Shown piece by piece: positions 46,106 through 55,647 of a DNA stretch of 64,000 nt. The notes beneath the pieces were generated by a model. That model saw nothing but the letters and a program-made list of their open reading frames with translations. It made no database searches and had not been told where the DNA came from. Position numbers and translations under genes: made by a program. The stretch's first letter is position 1; each line of letters begins with the position of its first letter. This DNA comes from Bacillus sp. EB106-08-02-XG196 (GTDB lineage: Bacteria; Bacillota; Bacilli; Bacillales; Cytobacillaceae), in NCBI RefSeq assembly GCF_013396335.1, contig NZ_JABWSY010000021.1, positions 1-64,000 on the forward strand, read 5' to 3'.

Positions 46106-46122
46106 TTGGCATAGAAATTGCA
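46106..46122 (+). promoter_or_regulatory. Sigma-54 (-24/-12) promoter
   Basis: TTGGCATAGAAATTGCA matches the consensus TGGCAC-N5-TTGCA with one change and exact spacing. It lies 45-60 nt before the first gene of the catabolic operon. The inverted pair TTAATTG(TT)TGAGT (about 45995-46008) and ACTCAATTAA (about 46056-46066) upstream could be the activator's binding site. Confidence 0.88.
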
Positions 46123-46166
46123 TCTATCATAAATTGAAAAATATTATATATAGAATGTGAGGGAAT

Positions 46167-47030
46167 ATGATGGAAAAATTAATTATTACTGTGGCTCCAA
46201 CTGGAGCATCAACTACTCGGGCACACACACCTTACGTGCCATTATCGCCAAAAGAGATTGCCGATTCTGTTTTTGAATCATGGAAAGAGGGTGCGGCTAT
46301 TGCCCATATTCACGTCAGAGATCATAAGGGGGATAATACGCTAGAATTGGATACATATAAGGAAGTAATTGATCGGGTTCATGACAAATGTGATATTATA
46401 TTAAACTTAACAACTGCTGGTGGAATAGAGATGGATGATGAAGCAAGATTAAGAGTTTGTGAATTAAACCCTGAAATGGCCACATTTGATGCAGGAACCA
46501 TGAACTTTGGTCAAGGTGTTTTTCATAATACGCCAGTATTTTTGGAACAATTGGCAGCGGTTACTAAAGAACGCCAAATTAAGCCTGAAATTGAGATATT
46601 TGATATTGGAATGATACATAACACCTTAAGAATCGCGAATAAAGGATTAATCACAAAGCCGTTTCACTTTCAATTTGTGTTAGGTGTACATGGCGGAATG
46701 CCTGCCACTCCTAAGAACTTAATGTTTTTAATTGACTCTATTCCAGAAGGGTCAACTTGGTCAGCCATTGGGGCAAGTAAGGATCAATTAACCATCAATA
46801 CAATGAGTATCCTATTAGGCGGGCACGTTCGCGTGGGAATGGAAGATAGTGTTTATTACCGCAGAGGAGAACTAGCGATTTCAAATGCCCAGTTTGTTAA
46901 GAGAATTGTAGAATTGTCTAATACCTTAGGAAGAAAAGTAGCCAGTCCGGCAGAGGCTAGGAAAATTTTAGGATTAGATAAATTAAAAAGAAATAATCTA
47001 CTTACTAGTGTCTCGAACGTGCAAAATTAA
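46167..47030 (+). CDS. Beta-keto acid cleavage enzyme (BKACE, DUF849 family)
   Basis: 287 residues; starts MM, GTGAGGGA just upstream (ATG 46170 equally possible). TIM-barrel family with zinc ligands HIH at 47-49, followed by VRD, and a later Glu in RVGMEDS. Family members condense a beta-keto acid with acetyl-CoA and release acetoacetate and a new CoA ester; known substrates include 3-keto-5-aminohexanoate (Kce, lysine fermentation) and dehydrocarnitine. Substrate here not readable. First gene of a sigma-54 operon with a dehydrogenase and a symporter. Confidence 0.88.
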   Translation: MMEKLIITVAPTGASTTRAHTPYVPLSPKEIADSVFESWKEGAAIAHIHVRDHKGDNTLELDTYKEVIDRVHDKCDIILNLTTAGGIEMDDEARLRVCELNPEMATFDAGTMNFGQGVFHNTPVFLEQLAAVTKERQIKPEIEIFDIGMIHNTLRIANKGLITKPFHFQFVLGVHGGMPATPKNLMFLIDSIPEGSTWSAIGASKDQLTINTMSILLGGHVRVGMEDSVYYRRGELAISNAQFVKRIVELSNTLGRKVASPAEARKILGLDKLKRNNLLTSVSNVQN

Positions 47031-47093
47031 GAATTTATTCAGAACTTAATCAATTAACTAAACTTAAATTTTATACAATAGGGGGATTTTGTT

Positions 47094-48128
47094 ATGAGTA
47101 TTGCCATAATGGGAGCAGGTTCTTTAGGAACAATAATTGGAGCATTAATGACAGAAGGCGGGGAGAATGTAGATTTAATTGATATTAATGAAGATCATGT
47201 AACAAAGTTGAATCAAACTGGTGCCAAGTTAACGGGGTTTATCAATAAAACGATTCCGGTTAATGCCATCACACCTTATAAATTGGATAGAACATATGAT
47301 TTGGTCTTTTTGCTAACCAAACAGGTGTATAACTATGAATCTTTAAATCAAGTAATTCCACATCTTCATGAAAATAGTATTGTTTGTACTCTTCAAAATG
47401 GAGTCCCTGAAGAATATGTTTCTTCTATGATTGGAGCAAAAAGGACAGTAGGTGGGGTTGTTGGATTTGGGGCAACTTGGATAGGCCCAGGTGAGTCTGA
47501 ACTAACAACTGAATGGGAGACGGTAAAAAAATACGCATTTGATATTGGTGAGATTGATGGGAAAATTACTTCACGATTATCAAAGGTAAAAGCAGTATTA
47601 GATCATGTTGGGTATTGTGAAATTTCTTCAAATATCTTAGGCATTAAATGGTCGAAGGTACTAATGAATGCAACATTTAGCGGGATGTCAGCTGCGCTTG
47701 GCTGTACTTTTGGAGAAGTTCTGGATAATAAAACGGCTATGACTAGTTTAGCTTATATTGCAGATGAAGCGATTAAAGTAGCACATGCACAAGGAATTCA
47801 ATTAGCCAAGATGCAAGGAAAAGATATGGAGTTTTTAGAACTGAAAGATGGACAAACAGTTAGTGAAAAAATGGACTTTTATCATGAAGTTTGGTCTCCA
47901 CATAGGAAGCTGAAAGCAAGTATGCTTCAAGATCTAGAAAAGCAAAAAGAATCCGAAATTGATTATATCAATGGTTTTGTTAGCAAAAAGGGGAAAGAGG
48001 TTGGTGTAAAAACTCCTTATAACGATTTAGTTGTTCAGTTAGTAAAAGAAGCTGAAACCACAAAAAAGGTTCCCAATTTTACAACTAACCTTGCACGTTT
48101 TGAGTCATTTGGTGCTGTATTAAAATAA
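47094..48128 (+). CDS. Ketopantoate-reductase-like (PanE/ApbA) dehydrogenase
   Basis: 344 residues; AGGGGGATTTTGTT before ATG. Rossmann motif IMGAGSLGTIIGA at the N-terminus, the PanE-type QNGVPEE segment and Lys/Asn region KWSKVLMNATFSG, and a helical C-terminal domain. Longer than biosynthetic PanE (about 300). In this operon it more likely oxidises a hydroxy acid to the beta-keto acid used by the BKACE enzyme than makes pantothenate; this is inference from context. Confidence 0.85.
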   Translation: MSIAIMGAGSLGTIIGALMTEGGENVDLIDINEDHVTKLNQTGAKLTGFINKTIPVNAITPYKLDRTYDLVFLLTKQVYNYESLNQVIPHLHENSIVCTLQNGVPEEYVSSMIGAKRTVGGVVGFGATWIGPGESELTTEWETVKKYAFDIGEIDGKITSRLSKVKAVLDHVGYCEISSNILGIKWSKVLMNATFSGMSAALGCTFGEVLDNKTAMTSLAYIADEAIKVAHAQGIQLAKMQGKDMEFLELKDGQTVSEKMDFYHEVWSPHRKLKASMLQDLEKQKESEIDYINGFVSKKGKEVGVKTPYNDLVVQLVKEAETTKKVPNFTTNLARFESFGAVLK

Positions 48129-48158
48129 TATTTTATCCATTTACTAGGAGTGATCATT

Positions 48159-48287
48159 ATGATAGTAGCATTTTCAATCTGGTTGTTTACAATATTATTT
48201 TCAATTGGATTTGGAGTAAACCTTTGTGCTCGAATTGAAAAATCGGGTGTAAAGCGCTGGGGTGCTTCAGGAAAACTATTTAAATAA
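48159..48287 (+). CDS. 42-residue membrane protein of the symporter operon
   Basis: Reads MIVAFSIWLFTILFSIGFGV, then a basic tail (NLCARIEKSGVKRWGASGKLFK). TAGGAGTGATC stands before ATG 48159. One membrane helix. It ends 19 nt before the symporter start in the same operon, like the small accessory subunits found beside some sodium symporters. No named family recognised. Confidence 0.75.
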   Translation: MIVAFSIWLFTILFSIGFGVNLCARIEKSGVKRWGASGKLFK

Positions 48288-48306
48288 TTTAGACGGAGGA
48301 AGAAAA

Positions 48307-49899
48307 ATGACTTGGTATATAGCTGTTTTTGGATTTTATATGGTATTTCTCATCTGGTCATGTTTGCAAAGTTTAAAAAATGTTGAGTCGATGTCTGATT
48401 TTACAACAGGAGGACATCGGATGGGGCTATGGATTGGAGTTGGAACTTCAGTCGCAACGTGGGTTAGTGTGGCCTCTGTCATGGGTGTTCCAGGATATCT
48501 TTATAGCTCCGGAGTTGCAGCGATTATTGGCTGGGTAGCAGGATGGTTCTTTGGAACCGCATTAATTCCTCTTGTGGCATATAAAATCAGAAGACCAGAA
48601 ACACCTGCCAGGACCTTTCCAGAATACGTTCAACTAAGATATGAACCTTTTAAGAAAAACAGTCATTTAAGGACACTGGTAGCAGCATTAATGCTTATTG
48701 GATATTTTGTTTTCACCCATTTACAGGTGGTTGGCTTCGGGATTGTTTTTTCAACAATCAAAGGGATTGACTATAAAATTGCTATTTTTGTCTTTTTAAT
48801 CTTTTTACTTTTCACAAGCATTGGTGGTTTCTGGTCTGTTGCCGTTACTGATACAGTAAATTCAATCTTGATCGTTTTAGGGGTAGTTTTAGGAGCAGGA
48901 GCTGTTTTAGTAGCTACAGGAGGATTCGAAAACATATTTAACACCCTTTCCACAAGCACTGCTCCAACAATTGAAGGGGGAGAAAATTTAAGCGCAGGTG
49001 TTCTTTTATCTCCTGTTGGTACATTTGGATTAGGAGCACTATTCTCGATTTTTATCTCAAATTCCTTAGGTGCAGCAGTATCACCTCACTGGGTGACGAG
49101 GATGTTAGCGCCGAAAAGTGTCAAAGTTGCTATAATGCAAATGGTGTTATCTGTTATTGCTTTGATTGCTATTTTCCTCCCTTTAATTGTAATTGGGTTA
49201 GGAGCTAAAACATTAATTCCAAGTATTCCAGCAGGACAAACTACTGATTATATCATGCCAATCGTTATAATGGAGTATGCTCATCCATTGGTTGGTGCTT
49301 TAACATTAGTAGCCTTATGTGCGGCCGCAGTTTCCACTGCGAATTCCATGCTTCTGCATTGCGGTACATCACTTTATAATGATATTTATAAAAACATCTT
49401 TCATAATAAAAAAATAAGTGAAAATACGGAAAGAAAACAACTTAGATTTTGTATTTTTGCCCTTGGTATCATAGCCGTGGTAAGTGCAATTAAACCGCCA
49501 GTATTATTAGCAATGGGATTCACCTATGTGTATGGCGGGTTTGGTGCAGCATTCTTTTTTGTTGTATACTTAGGATTATATTGGAAGCGCATGAATCGTT
49601 TAGGTGCTTATGCAAACATTATCCTTGGTTCTTTCGTTTATGTCCTTGCAAAAGTAATGGGTGCAACAAATCCTTTTATTATTGCCTTAGCGGTTGCGTT
49701 TGTAGGAGTTATAGTTGCAGTTTATGCAACTAAAAAGCCACCATTGGAAGCATACGAGCCATATTTTGAAGTTGACATTAGTCCTTCTACTAAAAAGGTA
49801 ATTGCTGCGATTCAAAATACTAATATTGATCAGGATGATTACCCAAAGACAACTGAAATCGGAGAATATCAAAATAGAGCAAGTCATTTGGGTAGTTAA
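48307..49899 (+). CDS. Sodium:solute symporter (SSS) family transporter
   Basis: 530 residues from ATG 48307 (GGAGGAAG upstream; the ATG at 48262 lies inside the small gene before it). About 13 helices with the SSS signature regions (DFTTGGHRMGLWIGVGTS near the start, SIGGFWSVAVTDTVNSIL in the middle, CAAAVSTANSMLL). Sodium-driven uptake of an organic solute, presumably the substrate of the BKACE and dehydrogenase genes with which it is co-transcribed. Confidence 0.92.
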   Translation: MTWYIAVFGFYMVFLIWSCLQSLKNVESMSDFTTGGHRMGLWIGVGTSVATWVSVASVMGVPGYLYSSGVAAIIGWVAGWFFGTALIPLVAYKIRRPETPARTFPEYVQLRYEPFKKNSHLRTLVAALMLIGYFVFTHLQVVGFGIVFSTIKGIDYKIAIFVFLIFLLFTSIGGFWSVAVTDTVNSILIVLGVVLGAGAVLVATGGFENIFNTLSTSTAPTIEGGENLSAGVLLSPVGTFGLGALFSIFISNSLGAAVSPHWVTRMLAPKSVKVAIMQMVLSVIALIAIFLPLIVIGLGAKTLIPSIPAGQTTDYIMPIVIMEYAHPLVGALTLVALCAAAVSTANSMLLHCGTSLYNDIYKNIFHNKKISENTERKQLRFCIFALGIIAVVSAIKPPVLLAMGFTYVYGGFGAAFFFVVYLGLYWKRMNRLGAYANIILGSFVYVLAKVMGATNPFIIALAVAFVGVIVAVYATKKPPLEAYEPYFEVDISPSTKKVIAAIQNTNIDQDDYPKTTEIGEYQNRASHLGS

Positions 49900-49918
49900 A
49901 GAGTAGTTTATATATGAA

Positions 49919-49948
49919 AAAATCGACAGGTACAATACCTGTCGATTT
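49919..49948. terminator. Bidirectional terminator between symporter and kinase genes
   Basis: 13-bp stem AAATCGACAGGTA/TACCTGTCGATTT flanked by A-run and T-rich sequence; the two genes converge. Confidence 0.88.
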
Positions 49949-49960
49949 CTATTGTATAAG

Positions 49961-51223
49961 TCAATTTTCATTTTTCATAAACGAGGTGATCGTTGGAAAC
50001 TTAATGTGAAATGTGGTGCCTGCGTTTAATTCACTTTCGACTCGGATAAAACCATTCATAGCTCGCACAATACTATAAACGACCATCATTCCAAGACCTG
50101 TACCATTCTTCCCTTTCGTTGAATAATAAGGCTCACCGAGTCGTTCAAGCTGCTCAAGTGTCATCCCAATTCCTGTGTCCCTGATGCAGATGGTTACATA
50201 ATCCTTGTTAAAATGGGTTTCAACATAAAGATGGCCCCCATTCGGCATCGCTTCAACTGAATTTTTGAGGATATTAATGAAGCATTGGCGAAATCTTTGT
50301 TTATCCCCTTTAATGAATCCAATTACAGAAAAATCAGTGATAATTTCCACGGAATTTTGATTTGCCATCGGAGTTAAGATGTTAATAATTTGCCTTAGTT
50401 CATTTTTAACATTTAGTTCTTCAATCGAGACTAAAGACGGCTTAGCAAACGTTAAATAATCTTCAATTACTCTTTCAGCGGAATTAAGTTCGTCTTTTAC
50501 GATTGAGAGGTATTCTCTGCGTTTATGTCTAGGGAGGTAGTCATCATTGAGTAACTGGACAAACCCGCTAGCAGCAGTTAACGGATTTCGGATCTCATGT
50601 GAGATGGCAGCACCCATTTGTTCGACGGCCTTTAACTTTTCCACTTTGATTAATTCATGTTTAAGTTCTACACTTTTTTTGATATATTCAATCGAATAGG
50701 CAATAAGACCAATGCCTAGCGGGGGGAGTACCATGTAGGCAAATAAAACATCAAACCATGGGCTGCCTGTATCTTTAAGCAATTCCCCAGCAGTGCTTAG
50801 AACTCCAAGTATCATACCTAAACAAATTGCAGTGTATATTCTTCGTTCTGAGGATTGTTTCCAAAACCAGGGTGATAATCGAAAAAAAACAATAGCGAGT
50901 GGTACATAAAGAAGGATCGTTCCAACCAAACCTGAGTCAAGGCCATATAGGCTTCTAATGAGTAACAATCCCGCGACAAGTATAAGACCGATTCCCAGAT
51001 ATAAACCGCCAATGACGATGGGAATGATACGCAAATCATATCGCGCATAGGGAACAGGACTATAGGCGAATTGAAGACATATCCATAAGAATAGGACAGA
51101 GATAATGATGATAGTAGTTTTGGAAAAAGGAAGTGTTCTGCATCGGTCAAGCCAAATTAAGCAAAAAAGGAGCAATATTATTAAAATAGAAAGATTTAAG
51201 AAAAGGTGTTTAGTAATTTCCAT
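49961..51223 (-). CDS. Sensor histidine kinase with 5TM sensor (sporulation kinase-like)
   Basis: 420 residues. Five or six N-terminal helices of the 5TMR-LYT type (to about 182), HisKA with phospho-accepting His209 in ISHEIRNPLTAA, and HATPase_c with N-box ILKNSVEAM, DTGIGM and GKNGTGLGM. Closest in layout to KinB-type kinases that feed the Spo0 phosphorelay. An orphan, with no response regulator nearby, as usual for phosphorelay kinases. The target is inferred. Confidence 0.9.
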   Translation of the reverse strand: MEITKHLFLNLSILIILLLFCLIWLDRCRTLPFSKTTIIIISVLFLWICLQFAYSPVPYARYDLRIIPIVIGGLYLGIGLILVAGLLLIRSLYGLDSGLVGTILLYVPLAIVFFRLSPWFWKQSSERRIYTAICLGMILGVLSTAGELLKDTGSPWFDVLFAYMVLPPLGIGLIAYSIEYIKKSVELKHELIKVEKLKAVEQMGAAISHEIRNPLTAASGFVQLLNDDYLPRHKRREYLSIVKDELNSAERVIEDYLTFAKPSLVSIEELNVKNELRQIINILTPMANQNSVEIITDFSVIGFIKGDKQRFRQCFINILKNSVEAMPNGGHLYVETHFNKDYVTICIRDTGIGMTLEQLERLGEPYYSTKGKNGTGLGMMVVYSIVRAMNGFIRVESELNAGTTFHIKFPTITSFMKNEN

Positions 51224-51348
51224 CTATTTCACCATCCACTGTGCTTATAAGGAAAATTTTACATTTTTCTTCGGGTTAATACAACAGAATTTACTAATTA
51301 TTTAGAATAAAAGAATGAAAAGAGAGGAGAATTGTAGAAATATGTATA

Positions 51349-51378
51349 AAAACGGAAGGATTAAAACCCTTCCGTTTT
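51349..51378. terminator. Terminator of the membrane diguanylate cyclase gene
   Basis: Stem AAAACGGAAGG/CCTTCCGTTTT with 7-8 nt loop; works on either strand. Confidence 0.85.
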
Positions 51379-51382
51379 ATAT

Positions 51383-52534
51383 TTAAAGAGTTGAAATAGT
51401 ATTCCTTCCGTTAGCTTTGGAGGTATATAAAGAAGTATCAGCTAAATGAATTAAATCTTTTGGTTCCGCTTCCGAACTCGGGATGATTGAGGCAATTCCA
51501 ATACTGATTGTAACGATGTCCGATACTTCCGAACTTCTATGGTCAATTTTAAGTGAATGAACCTTCTTTTGAATTAATTTTGCCATATTGACTGCTTTAT
51601 CTAAATTTGTTTTGGTTAGGATTAGGGCGAATTCCTCACCACCATATCGACTAAATGCCGCATATGGGTTATTCGCAACAAGGTCTTTAATGGCAGATGA
51701 AATGGTTTGCAGGCATTGGTCACCAGCGAGGTGGCCGTAAGTATCGTTGTACTTTTTAAAGTAGTCAATATCAAACATGAGAAGCGTTAATGGTGACTGG
51801 GTTGAAGTTAATCTGGTCCATTCCTTGTTGAGAACTTCATCAAAGTGCCTTCTATTTCCTATGCCTGTCAGCCCATCCATATAAGAAAGTTGATTTAGAA
51901 GTTCATTTGCTTTGTGAAGCTTTTGTTCACTTTCCTGTAATTTTAGTAGACTAAGATTTAATTCTTTTTCTGCTGCATTGGAATTAGCAATATATACCGA
52001 TAAATGATAAGCAAAAAATCCACCAACTAAGGAAATAAGATAATGATTCAATAAAACATTTAAAAGGGTCTTTGTATCTTCAATATAAATAGCAAAGACA
52101 ATGGTAATAAAAAATAAACCAATAAGGTTCATAGTAAATGCTTTCAAAGTTGGATGGAGGTTTAATTTAGAAAACCACCCACACACGATTCCTGTCAGAA
52201 GTACACTTATGGCTGCAACAATAGCAGTTTCCGTGAAACCAAAGAGAGTAACCCTTCCTAAAGCAATGAATACAGAAGCGATGATTGCAGGTACAACTCC
52301 CCCAAAGGCAGCGGCAACAACAATGGAAAGGTGCCGTAAATCAGCAATTGTGGTGGAATTAATTTGGAAACTAAATGCCATTAAGATGTTTCCAAGAACA
52401 CCATAGCAAATTCCCCAATAAAGCTTTGTTGAATGTGATGATGAGGGAGATAATGGCATATTTTTAAAAATTTGACCCATCACTGCAAATGACGCAATCA
52501 GAATGGTTGCATTTGAAAAGAAATCTTTTAACAT
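51383..52534 (-). CDS. Membrane-bound diguanylate cyclase
   Basis: 383 residues from ATG 52534 (AGGAGAAC upstream). N-terminal 5TMR-LYT membrane sensor (to about 185), a short coiled linker, and a GGDEF domain with active-site RYGGEEFALI, DGLTGIGNRRHFD and DIDYFKKYNDTYGH. It makes cyclic di-GMP in response to an unknown signal at the membrane. The sensor type is shared with the histidine kinase next to it. Confidence 0.92.
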   Translation of the reverse strand: MLKDFFSNATILIASFAVMGQIFKNMPLSPSSSHSTKLYWGICYGVLGNILMAFSFQINSTTIADLRHLSIVVAAAFGGVVPAIIASVFIALGRVTLFGFTETAIVAAISVLLTGIVCGWFSKLNLHPTLKAFTMNLIGLFFITIVFAIYIEDTKTLLNVLLNHYLISLVGGFFAYHLSVYIANSNAAEKELNLSLLKLQESEQKLHKANELLNQLSYMDGLTGIGNRRHFDEVLNKEWTRLTSTQSPLTLLMFDIDYFKKYNDTYGHLAGDQCLQTISSAIKDLVANNPYAAFSRYGGEEFALILTKTNLDKAVNMAKLIQKKVHSLKIDHRSSEVSDIVTISIGIASIIPSSEAEPKDLIHLADTSLYTSKANGRNTISTL

Positions 52535-52677
52535 TCATGTTCTCCTAATAATAAGATATACCTATGTTACTGTTTCCCATATCCCATTATTATAGAAGAA
52601 AAACATTCTCCTGTGAAATAGAATATTTAAGCTAGTAACCGAAAACTATATAGATGAATACTTTTTGGGAGGATCTA

Positions 52678-53679
52678 ATGAAAAATAGAGGTAAAGTCAT
52701 CATCTTGTTCGTATTGATTATTGTTTGTACACCTCTTTTTGTAGACGCTCATGTAAAGTGGTTTACAGAAGTTACTCCAGAAAAAGAAGAAATTGAACAT
52801 ATTTTATCGCCGCTGTTTATGACCATTACCTTATTGGTTGCGGTTTTGCTTGCAGTATTGCCCCAGTTATTGCCGCTCTTAGAAAAAGTTCCAATTACTA
52901 AAAAAATTGATGGGGTATTAGACAGGTACCGTAAATCCTCTAGGTATATTTTAAAATATGGTACAGCGATTGCGTTAATTATTCAGGTTTTGGCAGGGAC
53001 GATATTTGCACCAGAATTTGCTATCACAAATCAATTCATTAGAATACTAATGTGGATAACGATTATCCTGCTATTGATACCTATTCATTATGCGACAAAA
53101 GCTGGTGCTCTTATATTATTGGGATTATTTATATATCAGCTAAACCACTCCGGATTGTTTCACATGCTCGATTATGGCTTTTATCTAGCCATTGTTGGTG
53201 TATTATTAGTCGGGAAAACAAAGCTTGAAGATTGGGGATTCCCTTTTCTTTATTTAGGGACAGGTTTATCCTTATGCTGGGTAGCCGTTGAGAAATGGGT
53301 CTATCCTGCAATGAGTATGGATATTATTCATCAGCACGGTGTGCCAACCTTTGGTTTTCCGTCGGCAACGTTTGTGGTACTAGCTGCTTTTATTGAATTT
53401 GTCGTTGGATATTTATTAATCGTAGGAATCTTAAATCGTCTTTTGGCCTTTGTCTTAACGTTGATCTTTATTTCTACTACCATGCTGTTTGGTGTCACAG
53501 AAATTATTGGACACCTGATGATTCATATCGTCTTAATTATATTTATTATTGAGGGAGTATCATTTTACGATCCCCCAATAAAAATACATCGGACTAAAAT
53601 TTCTCAAATGGTGTTTGTATTTTTGAATTTTGTTTTTACAATGACCACCTTTCTTCTCATTTACTATCGTTTTGCATAG
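52678..53679 (+). CDS. DoxX-like integral membrane protein
   Basis: 333 residues from ATG 52678 (TTGGGAGGATC upstream). Signal-like first helix, a short outer loop (HVKWFTEVTPEKEE), then about nine helices. VAVEKWVYPAMSMDII and FVVLAAFIEFVVGYLLIVG resemble the DoxX/DoxD family of membrane proteins, some of which take part in thiol or quinol chemistry. The exact function is unknown. Confidence 0.75.
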   Translation: MKNRGKVIILFVLIIVCTPLFVDAHVKWFTEVTPEKEEIEHILSPLFMTITLLVAVLLAVLPQLLPLLEKVPITKKIDGVLDRYRKSSRYILKYGTAIALIIQVLAGTIFAPEFAITNQFIRILMWITIILLLIPIHYATKAGALILLGLFIYQLNHSGLFHMLDYGFYLAIVGVLLVGKTKLEDWGFPFLYLGTGLSLCWVAVEKWVYPAMSMDIIHQHGVPTFGFPSATFVVLAAFIEFVVGYLLIVGILNRLLAFVLTLIFISTTMLFGVTEIIGHLMIHIVLIIFIIEGVSFYDPPIKIHRTKISQMVFVFLNFVFTMTTFLLIYYRFA

Positions 53680-53680
53680 A

Positions 53681-53712
53681 GAAAAAGCTTCCCGTTGGAG
53701 GAAGCTTTTCTT
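53681..53712. terminator. Bidirectional terminator
   Basis: About 11-bp stem GAAAAAGCTTCC/GGAAGCTTTTC between converging genes. Confidence 0.88.
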
Positions 53713-53716
53713 TATG

Positions 53717-54379
53717 CTATGGCTGATGTACTGGTACTTTTATCATTACCTTGGCAGCTTGAATCGCTTCTTCTTTTGCTTTTTCAACGATTTCCTGTAC
53801 CTTTTGCGGATATAGATCTAAAGCTTCTGCAATAATGGTGTCCATTACCTCAATGCCAAGGAAGTTAAGCGCAATTCTTAGATAACGATCTCCACATTCT
53901 AATTCCTTCATCGGTGTACCTGTGTAAAGGCCGCCGCGTGTATTAATATGAATGGCCTTTTTGCCGGTAAGGAGCCCTTTTGGACCATTTGCAGTATGAG
54001 CAAAAGTTTTTCCAGCGATAAAGAGGTTGTCCAAATAGGCTTTTAGCACCGCTGGAGAGCTTAAGTTCCAAATAGGTGAGACGAAAACATAGTAGTCATA
54101 GGAAAGAAATTCATCAGCAAGTGCATGCATTTTAAGAATTTTCTCTCGTTCTCCCTCTGTTAACTGATCTAAGGTATAACCATAGCCAGCTAGTTTGCCT
54201 CTTGCTGACACTAATTCTGCATCCATATGTGCGATATCGAATGAAAACAAATCAATTGTTTTCATTTCCATCTCCGGGCATTCTTCTTTTATTGTGTTGA
54301 TGAATGCCTCACCGATTTTCAGCCCTTTTGATTTCTCAAGTCCTTTTGGATTTGCTGTAATATATAATAATTTTCCCAC
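53717..54379 (-). CDS. azoR: FMN-dependent NADH azoreductase
   Basis: 220 residues from GTG 54379, weak ribosome binding site. Flavodoxin-like fold of the AzoR family: LLYITANPKG, SPIWNLSSPAVLKAYLD and the GGLYTGTP loop at the flavin site. It reduces quinones and azo compounds by two electrons, protecting against quinone stress. Confidence 0.9.
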   Translation of the reverse strand: MGKLLYITANPKGLEKSKGLKIGEAFINTIKEECPEMEMKTIDLFSFDIAHMDAELVSARGKLAGYGYTLDQLTEGEREKILKMHALADEFLSYDYYVFVSPIWNLSSPAVLKAYLDNLFIAGKTFAHTANGPKGLLTGKKAIHINTRGGLYTGTPMKELECGDRYLRIALNFLGIEVMDTIIAEALDLYPQKVQEIVEKAKEEAIQAAKVMIKVPVHQP

Positions 54380-54624
54380 TTAGACACATCCAATCATTTT
54401 AATAAACCTCATTACTACTATTATAAGAAAAATAGCCTGTTCAATTTTTGTAAAAAAGGTGAAGTTCGTGAACATTAAGTGTCGGAAAGTGGCAAATATA
54501 TTATTAATTATAAGTAGGAATAAATTCATTAAATTGTTAGAATTCTTTTAAGATATATAATCAGTAATGCAATATGATTAACTTAGAACGTGGTGAAGAT
54601 TTAATACTAAAAGGCGGAATTAAT

Positions 54625-55647
54625 ATGAAAGCACAAAATTCCCAATTAAATGATGATAGTGAATTAGCGTTATTACGTCGGAGAGTAGTAGAACTAGAGG
54701 AGAGAGAAAAAAAGCTAGTTAAGAGTCTTCTCTTAAATCAATCCTTGCATTCAAAGATTCTTGATGCATTACCAATAAATGTTTTCCTAGAGGATCCAGA
54801 AGGTGGAACGATATTTGCAAATGAACAAGCTTGTCTTGCACATGGTGTAAATATGGAGGAACTGGTAGGAAAAACAGTGTTTGATTTTTTCCCACAGCCA
54901 ATTGCAATGAAACAGCGTGAAATAGACCTAGAAGTATGGAAGAGGCGTACTCTTCAAACCAATGAGGTGGAGACAGAATTTCAGGGGAAAAAAGTGCATA
55001 TGCTTACCGGAAAGACGATTATCCATCTAGAAGGATCTAATAAAGACTATTTGCTCGGATTTGGATTGGATATTACGGAGTTGAAAAATGCGGAAGAAAA
55101 AATTTCCCATATGGCCTACCATGATGCCCTAACTGGGTTGCCTAATCGTTGGTTTATTAAATCCTGTTTAAAGAACTTAAACATAGATAAAATAAATAAG
55201 ATGAAGGGCGTACTATTGCTCGATTTAGATCATTTCAAAGTGATTAATGATAGCCTGGGGCATGAAGCAGGAGATCAGTTATTACAATTAGTTGCCAGCA
55301 GGCTGGGAGGAGTAGTTCAAGCTGATAAAGTTTTAGCGCGTTTTGGCGGAGATGAATTTATTATCTATATTCCTGAATTACTATCAGCAGACGAGGTATT
55401 TGATTTAGCAGAAGATATAGTAAAAGTTATGAAATATCCATTTTATATTTATGGTCAAAAGTTTACGATTTCAACAAGCATCGGTATTAGTTTGCATCCC
55501 AACCATGGTGAAGATATGGAAACACTAATAAAGAATGCTGACCTTGCGATGTATCATTCTAAGGAGCTGGGAAGAAATTGCTTCTCCATGTTTACTCCCT
55601 TGATGAAGGAGAGAGCTATTGTTCGTATGAACATGCTGACAAAATAA
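54625..55647 (+). CDS. PAS-GGDEF diguanylate cyclase (soluble)
   Basis: 340 residues from ATG 54625 (AAAGGCGG upstream; the ATG at 54574 has no site). An N-terminal coiled coil, a PAS domain at about 45-160 (LDALPINVFLEDPEGGTIFAN), then GGDEF with active site RFGGDEFIIY and DLDHFKVINDSLGHEAGD. No membrane helix. It produces cyclic di-GMP in response to a cytosolic ligand or redox cue sensed by PAS. Confidence 0.92.
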   Translation: MKAQNSQLNDDSELALLRRRVVELEEREKKLVKSLLLNQSLHSKILDALPINVFLEDPEGGTIFANEQACLAHGVNMEELVGKTVFDFFPQPIAMKQREIDLEVWKRRTLQTNEVETEFQGKKVHMLTGKTIIHLEGSNKDYLLGFGLDITELKNAEEKISHMAYHDALTGLPNRWFIKSCLKNLNIDKINKMKGVLLLDLDHFKVINDSLGHEAGDQLLQLVASRLGGVVQADKVLARFGGDEFIIYIPELLSADEVFDLAEDIVKVMKYPFYIYGQKFTISTSIGISLHPNHGEDMETLIKNADLAMYHSKELGRNCFSMFTPLMKERAIVRMNMLTK

